Part shown: in pieces, positions 1-12,029 of the stretch
How positions within the stretch are numbered: position 1 is the stretch's first letter
How the letters are laid out: each line of letters begins with the position of its first letter
DNA from: Dillenia suffruticosa
Taxonomy: Eukaryota > Streptophyta > Magnoliopsida > Dilleniales > Dilleniaceae
DNA: 64,000 nt
Reading direction: 5' to 3'
Assembly: GCA_033439265.1 (NCBI GenBank)
Contig: JAVTVX010000016.1
Span: forward strand, 19,948,701 to 20,012,700
The notes under the pieces: model-generated
The model's database searches: none
What the model was told of the DNA's origin: nothing
What the model saw: only the letters and a program-made list of their open reading frames with translations
Translations under genes and position numbers: made by a program

Positions 1-189
1 GAAGTTGAAGTCACATGGTAAAATTGCTTTAGGCTTCGAAATCTTCTTTGACAACATATTTACCCCTTTGTTGCTATTGCTAGTGTCTAGTGTGGAAATT
101 TTCCTGATTAATTAGGTCACCATGTACTTCGCAGAATTGTGTATGCCTTGGACTTCCCTTTCTTATTTGATATTACACTAACTTTTCAG

Positions 190-2057
190 GCGTCCAGTTG
201 AAGAAATTCTGAAGCTGCTTCCTGGACCCCACTCAGAGAGCAAGAGGGTCAGTACAAAATTATCACATGTAAAAAATTTTAAAGTTTCACTTGACCTGTA
301 ATAATATTTTTGATGTATTAATGTGGTTTACAGAGTGCATTTGCAAGTTCTCCATCATTTGACACTTTGTCGGGCACTCCAACAAATATAGATAGGTATG
401 TTGCAACATCTGGTTCAAATATTTAGTCTAAGGCATTAGTAGCTTCACAAACTCATCAGAATTTGGCAAACTCTGTGCCTTATTCAATATTTGTGATTGA
501 TTCCAGTTCATCATCATTGATCATGCTGAAAATTATTGGAGAGTTCTATTGCTATACTACAAATTGGAAATAGTGGAGATGTTTTATTTGTGGCTGATGG
601 TGCTTTGAGAATAAAGATTTCAAGATAAATGGCTGGGGGGTTTGATTGTATCATGTGCATCCCTTATTTCTAGGAAGACACTAACTGATAAATTACAGGG
701 AAGTATACTATGAGTAAAATTGAGTTGCACTTTTGTTGACTACATATTATTCGCTTCTATTGCTATATATTGCTATAACTTTTTGCGGTTGTTGTGGTCA
801 TTAGTCAGGGTACATTCTTCTGCAGCTGATAGTGCTAACTCTACTTAAATATCACCCTCATCATATTTTATCCATCATATTTTATCTCATTTTGGATTCT
901 TTTGATCACATGTCAGGGTAAGTGATGGAAGGCGCTCCTTGGTTTTGGTTGTGTTCATTGGAGGAGTAACATTTGCAGAAATATCTGCACTTCGATTTCT
1001 TACCGCTCAGGTACCATAGCTTGTTTTGTTTGCAGTTATTTTGTAATGTGGATATGCTGGAAACTTGTTGAAACAAGAAGCCTATAATCACAGAGTCTTC
1101 TGAATACACATTTATGAGACTAATAGATGCAGTTAGTGGTGCTAGCATATTGACTATCTTATGGTGCTGATGCTCCATAGTACTACCTTACTGGTTGATA
1201 AGACCATGATCAGCTACTATGGCCCACCAGCAAGGATCTCATTTGGAATATTAATGTGGTGAAATTTCTCTAGAAACCATTTCTCTCTGGTCACGTGGTC
1301 TCATTGGTTGATACAGATGTATGAGTAAGTTACTGCATTCTGTGCCCCGAGGATGTCTTCCCCTCCAGTGATTTAATGATGCCTATAAAATGTTGAGCCA
1401 TATTTGGTGTTTCTATTGATCACTTTACAAATTTTTTAGGTGGGGATGTTTGGGATTTTGAATCCATGATTGGAAATTTGGACAGTTCAGGTCAGGCTGT
1501 CACAGAATTTGGTTAATTATAATTGTAGAGATTCATATTCGGGCCTGTAACATTCAATTTTTGGCCAGATCAAATATGTTAAGCTTTTGATGAAAATAAA
1601 AGATGTTAATTTTGCATAATGGTATTCTTCTAATGTCATGAGTCCCAACACATGGGAACAGTAACTTTGCTTTAGGTTGTCATGATACAGTTTGATGCTA
1701 TATGCCCCATTTTAGGGATGCAATACATGCCCACCAGCACCACAGTTACTTAAAACTTAGCTTCATTTCTTACAACTGTTTGACTCAGGACAGATGCCAT
1801 ACAGAAATGAGGGAGTGGTATGATCCCTTTCAAGAGCTAAACCGCCCATTTTGGGCATTGTATGTGATTACTTGTACCATGGTTCATTTACTATTCTATG
1901 GAGTTTGTCCCGTCTTTCCCCTACTTGTATCATTCTCTCTAATGTGCAAATGGAATTTCTGCGGCAGGAGGGAATGGCTTATGACCTGATTGTAGGGACG
2001 ACAAAAATTGTAAATGGCCATTCTGTGATCGAGACATTCATTGATGTGATGGGCTGA
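190..2057 (+). CDS. VPS33: VPS33 C-terminal part (last four exons), Sec1/Munc18 tethering-complex subunit
   Basis: Exons are 190-247, 334-395, 917-1010 and 1968-2057, all joined in frame with GT-AG introns, giving the last 100 residues and a TGA stop. Recognisable blocks are RPVEEILKLLPGPH, a variable serine-rich linker, LVLVVFIGGVTFAEISALRF and EGMAYDLIVGTTKI. These match the end of plant VPS33. VPS33 is the SM-family subunit of the HOPS and CORVET complexes, which tether and chaperone SNAREs at the vacuole and late endosome. The first exon enters with two borrowed bases, so the codon before R is probably Trp. Most of the gene lies left of the window. Bases 1-17, ending just before a possible GT donor, might be the preceding exon, but I could not confirm this. 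The gene converges with the PUB14-like gene. Confidence 0.88.
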
Positions 2058-4284
2058 TGCAGAGAGTGTCATGACATTTTCACAGTTTTGGAAAATCGAG
2101 TCATTATCATAGGGGAAAAAAAACAGGAGGCATGGTTTGGACCAGGAATCATGAGGCACAAAATGGGAGGGAAATGCCACTTGGACTTGTTCATTAAGCT
2201 GTGTTTTCAGTGTATTCTGAGGCTATTCTTGTGTACGTTTTTCCTTGTTACGGCTCTATACTCCTTTCTTTTTAAAGGGGTTGTTTCGATTTTTATTTAA
2301 GGGGGTGGTTTGTCTTAATGCAGTGTGCTCTATGATGTATATGATACACTGTGACATCTCTTATAAAATGTGTCTTCTTTGATGTCGATGGCTTAATGAC
2401 TGACTTTACCCTTCTCCATTTCCGCCATGCCATGGAACTAAGAACACAATTACGTCTTTTCCTGTGTTTCAGGCCAATATTCCAGATTAAGACTGCATCG
2501 AAAGTTTACTTTTCTAGGAACATTTGATATTGGGAAATATCTTCAATACATTCAATTCATGAAAATTCTAAAGGTTAATAAATTGTACCGGCCGGAGAAC
2601 ATGGTTAAAACCTGCATCCTACGTGGTTTTTGGGTCATCATGTGCGTTCGGTGGATTTATTAGTGCATATGTAAAAAAATAAAATGGTTTAGGTTTTTCA
2701 TTGTTACTAAAATGCACACATTCCAATAGACAGTTAATTTAGTGAGATGGGGTGATCTATCTTATAATTAAGTTTTGGATTCAAAATTTGGGAATATAAA
2801 AGACTATACTGAGAGAGTTGTCCCCTAATAAGTCTCTGTTCTTGAATTAGATTAATCAAATATGACTCTAGATGTTATTGGTAGGTTAAAAAAAATGTAC
2901 ACACATGCAAACATGCGCGCTTGCACACACAATATGTGGTTCAGGTGCATAATATTCTCTTTCCCAAGACCCAGGTTATTCGCTAATATCCTTCTTGGTC
3001 ATGATTCTATTAATTACACATTTCGTAATTCCAACGTTGGTTGACGCAGTTGGCAAAGGATGCTGTGTTATTTTACCATATGCAGGTTTGATTCAGTATG
3101 GAAGCGGAAAAAACGAATGTTAAGAAATCCACCCTCACAAAATGGGTCTTACAGTAATCGATCTAGATTTAATCGGATAAAGTTTTGGATATTGGGCGAT
3201 GGTTTAGTTAAAATACCAAATAAAAAAAATTACACATTTCGTAATGTCCTTTTGCACCATAAATTCAAATTAAATAATGCAAAACTGTAACCACATGAAT
3301 AATGGACCAAAATAGCCATTAGAAAGAAAAAGTCAAATGATCTCCCTTTCCCGGAAATGAAATGCCAAGACGATGCAAGACAAATATCTCCTCGATTTGT
3401 TTTCCACAAATCAGATTGTTAAGACTTAAAAGACTTCTCAAGGTGGATACACATATTTCACATCCATTATTAGACAAACATAAAATTAGATCATTTTATA
3501 AAGAAATGTGTCACAACCAATAAGAATCAAACACATCAAACCCTGAGAAAATTAAGACCACTCTTGACAATAAGGAGTAACATTTTACTTGCCTAAGCCT
3601 AAAAAGCAATGGGGTCACTAGGAAGAGCACGGACCATTATTACCTTAGTTCAAAAAAGATACCAACCAGCCATTTCCAGGAAGTTTTATTGAATCACAAG
3701 GTTCATTGGACTGCTACGAAGAAACAAACCTTACATCGTCAACATCAAATCACATTCAAGTTTCAAGAACAACAAACTTAGGTGTCTTTTGGATTTACAT
3801 TATACTGCTACGTTACAACAGAATGAGTGGCATCCTCCAGAGAATAAAGACATTTACATTGTGACCCAGAAAGAGAAAAAGACTTCTGTAGTACAGGAAG
3901 TAAGCTAAGAAACAGTTGCTTGTGCTGCGAGAGTGACTAGAATTTTAAACAAGAATGAATAAACATTCAATTACCAATAATTGTCCAGTAGGAAGAATTT
4001 GCTCTCATGGCTAAAAGAACTATGGAACGCTGATTTGGTTACTCGCTTGGTCAGGGAAATTTTCATCTTGGAGCATATCATGATCGAACCAGACACAGTT
4101 GACTACTGGATCCAAAATTTTCTGCATCAATTTATAACTTATACTTGAGGACTCGTGGATCTCCATTTGAACAATCATCATATATCTCTCTCTTAACTAC
4201 TATGGATCTTCTCTGCACAATATGACCATATGTCTGAATTCAAAATTCCTGAAAAGAATTGCAAAAACATTATGGATCATCAAC
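2058..4284. other. Intergenic space between convergent VPS33 and PUB14-like genes
   Basis: This stretch holds the probable VPS33 3' UTR (to roughly 2400), a SINE at 3030-3227 and the probable 3' UTR of the PUB14-like gene (from roughly 3650 to 4284). Short open frames at 2088-2300 and 2862-3044 show no recognisable protein and look incidental. Confidence 0.6.
3030..3227 (+). mobile_element. tRNA-derived SINE with 18-bp target site duplication
   Basis: A perfect 18-bp direct repeat, AATTACACATTTCGTAAT, flanks it at 3012-3029 and 3228-3245. The 198-bp body has a tRNA-like A box (TGACGCAGTTGG, 3042-3053), a B box-like GGTTTGATTC (3085-3094) and an A-rich 3' end. The 3' half (cggataaagttttggatattgg...) resembles the copies at 11039-11214 and 29208-29401. 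This is the signature of a LINE-mobilised, Pol III-transcribed SINE. Confidence 0.82.
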
Positions 4285-7200
4285 TCATTGAAGGAGTTCT
4301 AAAATGTTTGCTGCTTTTCTCTTTGCCCTATCAGTGCCATTCTCCACAAGTTCCTTCAATGCATCTTCAGCACCAAGTTCCTTAACAACTTTAAGATGCC
4401 ATGTATCATCAGTACATAGGGACCACAATATGGCTGCAGCATTCTCCCTATTTTGTGGTAAACTAGTCCTAATCACCTCGACCAGAACTGGGAGTGGCTC
4501 AACCTGACCAATTGCCACCTTCCCTTCTTGATGGCTGGCAAGGACGGCAAGTATTGCAAGTGCTTCATCCACGATTCCACTCCCAGCATCCTTCACAAAC
4601 CTCATCAATGGAACCACAATCCCTGCTCTTACAGCTCTCATTTTGTTTCCCTGATAGATTGAAAGATTAAAAATGGCTGTTGCAGCATCCTTCTTCCCTC
4701 TGGGAGTTCCTTGGCAAAGCAAATCTATAAGCACTGGAATAGCACCAGCTGCACCTATTGCCACTTTGTTTTCATCAATAACTGAGAGACTAAAGAGGGT
4801 TGCAGCAGCATTTTCTCTTGCTTCCATGTTCCCATTTTTCAACACATCAATGATTTCAGGAATTGCTCCGGCATTTACTATAGTTCCTTTGTTGGTCTCA
4901 TTTATTGATAAGTTGAGAAGTGCAGTGACAGCATGCTCCTGCATCCGGGAATCTGGGGAGGATAATAGCTTTACAAGAAGAGGAATGGCCCCAGCTTCGC
5001 CAATGCAAACTCTATTATCAGCATTCCGCTTTGCCAGCAAGCGCAGCTCACCTGCAGCTGCTCTTTGTTCTTCGGAATTTCCATTTGATAATTTTAGTAG
5101 CAAGGCATCAACAGCAGCTTGATCACAATCTGATGTAGAGTTTCCTGATTTCTTGTTTCTACACGTTCCTTGCTTTTTTGGGAGCTCAACTCCATTGTTT
5201 TCACACCACAATGCAATTAGACTCTTCAAAACATAGTTGGGAGTTAGTGCTGTGTGCATCAGAGTCTGCTGTGTCTTCGGACAGGTCTTGTGACCAGCAT
5301 CAAACCACTTTTGAATGCAGGCTCGTTCATAAGTCTGTAGAAGCAACCATAAACAAGAATTCAGTGATGGGCACAGGCAGCCAATAAGCATAATGAAAAG
5401 CCAACTGCTAGATATATATTATATACCTGTCCAGTAGAGACAATGACAGGATCTTTCATCAATTCGAAGGATATAGGGCAACAGAAATCATCTGGGATAA
5501 CAGGTGATCTATGTTTCATCACACCCTTTTCACCCTCAAAAGGGTCAGCTTCTGGGCTCCCAGAAAGTACAGAGTCTTTTAGCTTCCGAAGCAAAGATGA
5601 CATTTTCTCAAAGCAATCACCCGGATCCCCCCCACTTGCAATCATCATTTCATGGAGAGCAAGTGACTCTTTCTTCAGATCATTGATACTTCTAAGATAA
5701 AGCTTTTCGGAAAGTCTTTTAAGAGCTGCAGGATCAGGATCTTTTTCTTTCTGAGCTACATCTAAGTCCATACACAACTGTAGATCAGCTGACTCCAACT
5801 TTCCTTTCGCTCTTTTGAATTGAGCATGTACAAGTTCAATCTGAGAAAAAGTATATGCAATCGGTCAACCTTTGATATGAGTTGAATCTAAAAACCTGAA
5901 CAGGATCAAACTACTGTTATTGGAAAGGCAACTGGAACAGTTCATCCAAAACAAGTCAAACTACATAATTGTGACAATTTTGGGATAATGAGTGCCCAAC
6001 TGCTTTGCATTTAGCTCTAAAAATTCTTTGATGTACAATACCTGTTCTTGTACCTCCACTGATATTTTGAGTTTATCAAATGGAATCGCACTTAATGCTT
6101 CTTCAATTTGTTCGGTCATTTTTTGAAACTTCTGTGCAATTTTGTCCCACTGCAGAGCCTGTGACATAAAAAAACACTCTCCCCACAGAAACAGGCACTA
6201 AATAAACTTCTTGTTTGACCAAAAAAAGAAAAATGTGACTTTAAATACCCCGCATATAACATGTCAAAGATTGATTAAACACTCAGTCAACATTTTGCAT
6301 GACAAATATATTGTGAGGTAAAGGACAGAGAATACATTCTGAACTCTTTGGAAACAATGCTCAAAATGCGACAGAAGAAGACTCTTCTCTACAGCCCAAA
6401 GTTTCAAATATTTTATGAATCACACATAACATTCTGCACAGATGGAAACCTCTACTCTGGTAACCATGAGGATTAGAACTTTATGGTCCTTATTACCTTA
6501 GCAGGTACAATGCTGATCCAAGATTACCTTTAAATTGAAACCCAAGGGGATTAATGTTGGGTACCCAGATGTCACATACAAAAACAGAAGTGGAAGATGA
6601 CACGTAGCCGGTCTGTTAGTGTAAAGGGTAGTTCCTAATAAAGTTTACAAAAGATGAAGAAACTTCCTATGATGATGGGAGCTCTCAAGCAAAAAGAAAA
6701 AGAGCAATGCAAGAAAAGCTCCTAGATCTCAAGCAGCCAACCCCGAACAACATATGCAGAAAAGATCAAAATGATAAGTGAAAAGGAGAAACAGAAGGCA
6801 CAAGGTCTGCAGGCTCAATAAAAGAAGGTCTGAAGGCTCAATAAAAGAACCTTAATCAAACATTAAATTGTGGGAGTACTCCAAATGAAAGATGATTACG
6901 TGGAAGCACCACAATTGAGCAATCTTAAACAGAAGACACGCAATCTAAAACCTAGCATCTCTAGACCATACTTTCTTCTCAGATCCTATCCTTTTCTATA
7001 CTCGCTATGATAAAATTAAATGTCTAAAATTGTGTCCTATGACTTTTCATAAAAACTTCAAACAATAAAATAGAGGTATAACAATTAATGAAGCAATACC
7101 ACAGTGAAACTGCTATATGTTCATTAGACACTTTCAAAAATCACACTAATCATTAAGTGCAATTGACCATCATCTGTATGGCAACAATTCAAACACAATC

Positions 7201-7538
7201 AACAAAATGAAAAATTCACAAAATTTAGGGAAAGTGGACACAAAATTCATAAAGATGAAGAAGATAACCAGATACAGTTTGCTCCCATCATTGACCGAAA
7301 GAAGAAGCTCATTGACCGAACGCAAAGCAACCTTCAGCAATCCGAGAGCTTTCACCACATCAACACCAAGTTCTTGTTCACTATCCTTCAATTCCTCAAA
7401 AAGAGGACCCAAGAGCTTCACCCTCCTAATCAAATTACAACACATCTTTCTAGACGAGTTTCGACACTCAGGCAACCCCGAAATCTCCCTAATAGTATCA
7501 AGCAATTCACTCACAACCACAACTTCGATTGTCTCCAT
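4285..7538 (-). CDS. PUB14: U-box/ARM-repeat E3 ubiquitin ligase, PUB14-like
   Basis: Four exons in transcription order are 7538-7269, 6158-6042, 5840-5427 and 5334-4285. All junctions are phase 0, giving 616 residues. Residues 1 to about 230 form the helical U-box N-terminal domain. The U-box spans about 246-319 ([19 protein letters not shown], then [19 protein letters not shown]) and recruits the E2 enzyme. About 350-616 is a run of ARM repeats with repeated GAIP-LL and A-TLFSLSV motifs. The U-box is split by the last intron right after TGQ. Overall similarity, including ILELLQ near the end, fits Arabidopsis PUB14 better than PUB13. The protein should transfer ubiquitin to defence or hormone-related targets, but the substrate cannot be read here. 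The stop follows LELLQ directly, so the short C-terminal tail I recall from Arabidopsis PUB14 is absent. Start ATG at 7538 has no competing upstream in-frame ATG. Confidence 0.92.
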
Positions 7539-8150
7539 AGAAAAATCAATACAACCCTAATTTCTGAGAAATTTGAGAAATCGAAAGATACCCAGACGAG
7601 ATTTAGGTGTGAATTTTAGTGGGTCGGTTTTGGTTTGATTAAAAGAGGTGAAATGCAGAAAACGCCACTGAAGAGCAGACAACGAAGCTTTCTTCTTCTT
7701 CTTCTCTTTCCTTTTTTTTCTCTTTTATTCTTTTTCCTCTGCGGTGACAAGAAACGTTGGACTTACGAGACGTTTTGAATTGAAGACAAAAACTTTGTTG
7801 TTGGGACTATTTATTTCAGAGTGTCGTGAGAATTGGTACTATTGAATTGAATTGATTATTTGAAAAAAAATATATAAATAAATAATGATGAATAATTACT
7901 TTGTCTTCTGCAGTCTTTGTTCAAATCGTTTTTCCAACCAAATCTTTAGAAAAAACTCTCAACTTCCACAAAAGCTCAATGACACATAGATAACGCGTGT
8001 GTACAAATTAAAATAAAAAGAAATTAGTCATATTAGTAGTAAATACTATAAAAATAATTTAGATTCAGTTAAATTAAAAAAAAAAACCCTATAATGAAAT
8101 ATTCAACTCTATTGGTCATGTGTTTTTGTAATATGAGAAGAATTATTAAA
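7539..8150 (-). promoter_or_regulatory. Probable 5' UTR and promoter of the PUB14-like gene
   Basis: Immediately upstream of the ATG the minus strand is strongly purine-rich (GAAGAAGAAGAAG and runs of A/G at about 7680-7740), typical of plant 5' leaders. No convincing TATA box was found. The limits are approximate. Confidence 0.35.
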
Positions 8151-9144
8151 GCCACGTCTAGTCAAGTGTTTTCAAAACCGTAAGTTCCAATTTTGGTCGT
8201 ATAATTGAATTTTAAAGTGACATCTCTGATTTTAATTTTAAAATTATCGATTTTGATTTTAATTCTAATTTTAATTTCGATTATAAATGATCTTGATTTC
8301 AGTTCTAGTACCGAAACTATACAAATGGTCTCCATTAAGAGCATCCTTTTAATCAATTGGGTAGTGAATATTTGAAACTCAGTTTACCGCAGTCCATGTG
8401 TGCGCTAAATATTTATTACCCCTATTAAATTTGTATAATAATTTATTTAAATTAATTTTTTTAATTTAAAACTCATGTATTTTTATAATTAAATTTTAAT
8501 AATTATGTTAAATTTAACATTAACTAAAATAAAAAATTTTCTATTTCCCCGTTCAAATTAATAATAATAGTTTTTAATATTTTTAATTTTTAATCACTTA
8601 TTTTACAATCAGTATTTTAAAAAATCTATGGTTTGGATCGATTATTCTTGACAATTTGAATTGAAAATCATCGATTGGAATTGTCTGTTTCCGATTCTTC
8701 AAAATAAAGAATCAAAATCAAATCTTTAAACACAACTTCTGTTTTAGTTTCAGAATCGTGAACCGATCAACGGTTCAAGAACCATTGACCACGGTTCGGT
8801 TAGAATCACGACCACATCTACCTTAAAAAGGTTGACTTTAAAAAGGCAGTGGAAAGAATTTTTGGGGAGGGTATTTTGGATATTTAGGTAAGCAATCGCA
8901 TGTTCTGAAAGAATCAAAAGTGTCAGTTTCATTTCCCGCGCAGATGGCATGGATGGACGGTGATGATCTTTCCATGATGCTACTAGCCTATGTTTGTTTT
9001 CGGCAGCAAACTCAGCTTCTTTCAATTGGCCTCAATAAGCCGACTCACATCTTTTAATCCGCAACCCATTTAATTAGTTGTGCCTTTAAAGGAAGCATAA
9101 AATTAAAACAGCTGCCAATGCATCGTTTTAGAGTAAAAGAGTGA

Positions 9145-9260
9145 TTATAGGGATATTCGAGTGATAAAGAATACTTATTTAAGTATTTTTTCTGAAATCT
9201 AATATTTAAATTTTCATGAATAATTTATATTTTTATAATTTTCTCAATTTATATATAATC
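9145..9260 (+). repeat. Diverged SINE-like repeat (same family as 63180-63311)
   Basis: The head (gggatattcgagtgataaag) and the following text match the better copy at 63180-63311 with many differences. No target duplication was recognised, and the 3' boundary is uncertain. Confidence 0.3.
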
Positions 9261-11038
9261 AGACCGAGAAAATATTTAGAAAAATTATTCAAAATAAGCT
9301 ACATAGCCTCCCCCAATCTATGAAAATAGGTAGGAGGAAATGTCCTTTTCTCTTTGTCCTCCAGAGGGTACTCCCTTTTTTTTCTTCTTTAAGAGAACAA
9401 ACTTGGTTAGGCAATTAAGTGTCATTTTTTTTTTCTTTCATGGAGATTTGGAACTAAAGTTGCACATGTTGGATTTAGTTGCTATCCTTTTTTTTAACTG
9501 AGTTATTAGTTTCTAAATTAAAAAAAAAAAAGATGAATCTGAATTGAGTTGATTAATGAATTGAACGTAATCTCATTGTAATTCATAAATTTTTATATAT
9601 TTTAATTATATATAACACGTGATAAAATATAACATTAAGTATGATATACATAGGATAAGCATAATTATTTAAAATTTATGAATATATGTTAAATCCTCCG
9701 TTTATGTTCTAAAAAACAAATGGATATATCCCATCAAAAACTACTAAAATTTTGGAAAGAGACGAAGACATAGTCATTGTGCCCATGTAGGAACTTGACA
9801 TACTTGGATGGCAAGAAGAACCGAGTTGCTTTCAGTTGCTTTCAATTCTTTTTTTTTTTTAACACAGATCGTGAAAATCATGAAAATATACGTCCATAAA
9901 CACTTGAACATTAGATCTCGAGAAAGACATTTGAATCACTCAGATATCTTTACAAGGATAAATTGTTTTCGGTTGTCGAATAAAAATACAATTTATATTG
10001 TACTTTATTGTTCTTTTAAATCTACATAATAAATGTCTTGCATTATTTTATTACAGTACAAGCCAAAATGGTCCCAAATAATAGCATTTTAATTTAATGG
10101 TTCTCCATTTTACTTTTTGTGATGAAGCAAGTTGCATTAATCTTATAGACCATAGAAATCCTAACTTTAAGTCTAAGAACTAAGATGGCTTTAAAGGCTA
10201 AGTACTTGTGTTTGCAGAGACGCAAACTCAATTGACACCCCAGTTTAACTTGGTCATAAACTCATTAGAATCCATTCCTATTGGCAATTGATGTGATGAT
10301 ACAAGAATTTTACCATCACAATCCTCAACAATGAAAGCAATATGACCACTTCCTTTTTAACCTATATTCTTAAAAGAATTAAACTCTCTTTAACAATTTT
10401 CTTTCCCCTATTCTTTCATAAGAGTAACCATCTAAAATTCCAATATTATAGAATAGAGATTCTCCGTGTGTCTGTCCATCCGTTGGTCTATCTCTAAATG
10501 CTAATCGATTCAACTAATACTGTTAAAATTGTGACAAAATTTTGTTAATTTGATGAATGGTCTTTTTAGGTCTCGTGATAAAGGCCACCAATCACAAAGT
10601 TGGTGAAAATTTTAAAAATACAAGTATAAAGATTCTTATTTCAAGAGCATCGATGTAACAACAAAGAAACAAAATAGCAACCAATAAAAAATTTTCCAAA
10701 CCCCCCCCCCCCCACATCATAAACCTAATCAAAGAAATCATAACATATTTTCCTAAACACTAATTAAAAACCCTAATTCCATCAGTCAAAATTTTCAAAT
10801 TTCAATTACTTAAAAGCCCAATCACTCTCTCCGAAGCTAAGTTTTTCTTCCTCCTCGGGTGAAATCATTCTTGACATTAAGAAGCGATCACAGTCATGTC
10901 TTTGATCATATCCGTGGTCTTGGAGAGTGCAAGTGCATCAAACTTTTGTCGTTCAGATAGCTAGCTGCCAGAATAACTTCAAAAAGAACATCCGAATCAA
11001 CATTAATGAACTCCAAACCACTAATGAACTCCAAACCA

Positions 11039-11214
11039 CTGGCAGACAGTCAACCTAATAAGATAGAGTGCTTGGTCTTTTCATCAAGTCTCATGTTCGA
11101 AACTTAGGAATGAAAAAAACTACGCTGGAAAAGCCGCCAACTATTAGGGCCCCGCAAATGCTCGAATCAAATTAGTTGGAATATAGTTTCGGATATTGAC
11201 GGTGAAAAAAAAAA
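11039..11214 (+). mobile_element. tRNA-derived SINE, same family as 3030 and 29208 copies
   Basis: It has a B box-like TGTTCGAAACT, a 3' end (gttggaatatagtttcggatattgacggtg) related to the 3030-3227 and 29208-29401 copies, and a terminal A tract. The flanks carry taatgaactccaaa (already doubled on the left side) and taatgaattccaaa on the right, consistent with an old target duplication. Confidence 0.55.
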
Positions 11215-12029
11215 TTAATGAATTCCAAATCTCACTTTTGAATATCATCATTTTTTATGGACTCATCCGCATGTTTTTTCCAGTTTTCTTTGATTCTTGA
11301 TAGTGTCCTAGAGTCCACGTTGAGGAGCAGAGTTTCAGCTCCTGTGCAGGGATTGGACTGCCATTGATTCTTGAATTGTGAAGGTTTCGCCCCCTGAGGT
11401 TTTGAGGGTCACAGTCTTGTTGCTGGATTTTAAAGTCAACGTGTTGAGAGGAGAGGTTTGAGAATTTTGACAGTGTAATAAAGCATATATATGTATTCGA
11501 GGCAAGAGAATTTAAGAACTTTAACTAGGGTATGATATGGGAAAATATCTATAAATAAGAGATTGAGGTTTACGAATTGAGTCGGAATTGGAAACTTTCA
11601 GAGATGCGGTAGAGTTGTCTAGCGTGAAACTCATAAGCATAAAAAATTTTCTAAGAGACAAAAATGTGTTTAACCAATCCCAAGGTTGACCCAATTTGGT
11701 TCCAACCATATAAAAATAACTTTCATCAAGAACATTTATGAGTCTCAATGACTGAAAAACTCTAAATCAGGCCAATAGTTCTAATTCAAAGTATGCCCTT
11801 ATCTATAAGGTTGGGTTCTATGACCTCGTACAACTTCAGCTGGAATACTTCTATACCCAATGTACACAAGAAATTCTGGAACAATTATTTCATGCAGAAG
11901 AATTTGCAAATTATGATCAAGCAGTGTTCAAAATGCAGCATAACAAATACAAATTCAATATACAGTGTAACATAGGCAACAAGATAGGGTGGGAGGTTGT
12001 TCAATTAATTCGATTACCAGACCTAACAA

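Larger units (their letters stand above)
8151..12029. other. AT-rich intergenic region with decayed repeats
   Basis: No protein-coding gene was recognised. From 8640 to 8820 there is a segment rich in alternating AACCG/CGGTT motifs that resembles the end of a degraded hAT-like element, but no matching inverted end was found. SINE-like sequences lie at about 9145-9260 and 11039-11214, and a C homopolymer at about 10701-10713. The remainder is low-complexity A/T DNA. The downstream part (about 11500-12029) may include the RABF1 3' UTR. Confidence 0.5.

Noticed and set aside
1702-2300. Open frames overlapping the last VPS33 exon and 3' UTR
   Set aside because: They run across the intron-exon boundary or lie in other frames. 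Only 1968-2057 joins in frame with the upstream VPS33 exons.
4304-5798. Plus-strand frames opposite the PUB14-like gene
   Set aside because: They are antisense shadows of ARM-repeat codons without any domain of their own.
8151-8820. Complete hAT MITE with inverted ends
   Set aside because: The candidate end motifs (CCACGTCTA and CCACATCTA) are in direct, not inverted, orientation, and no 8-bp duplication was found.
8750-9025. 91-residue minus-strand frame
   Set aside because: Composition and context resemble a decayed repeat end rich in AACCG motifs. No protein family was recognised.
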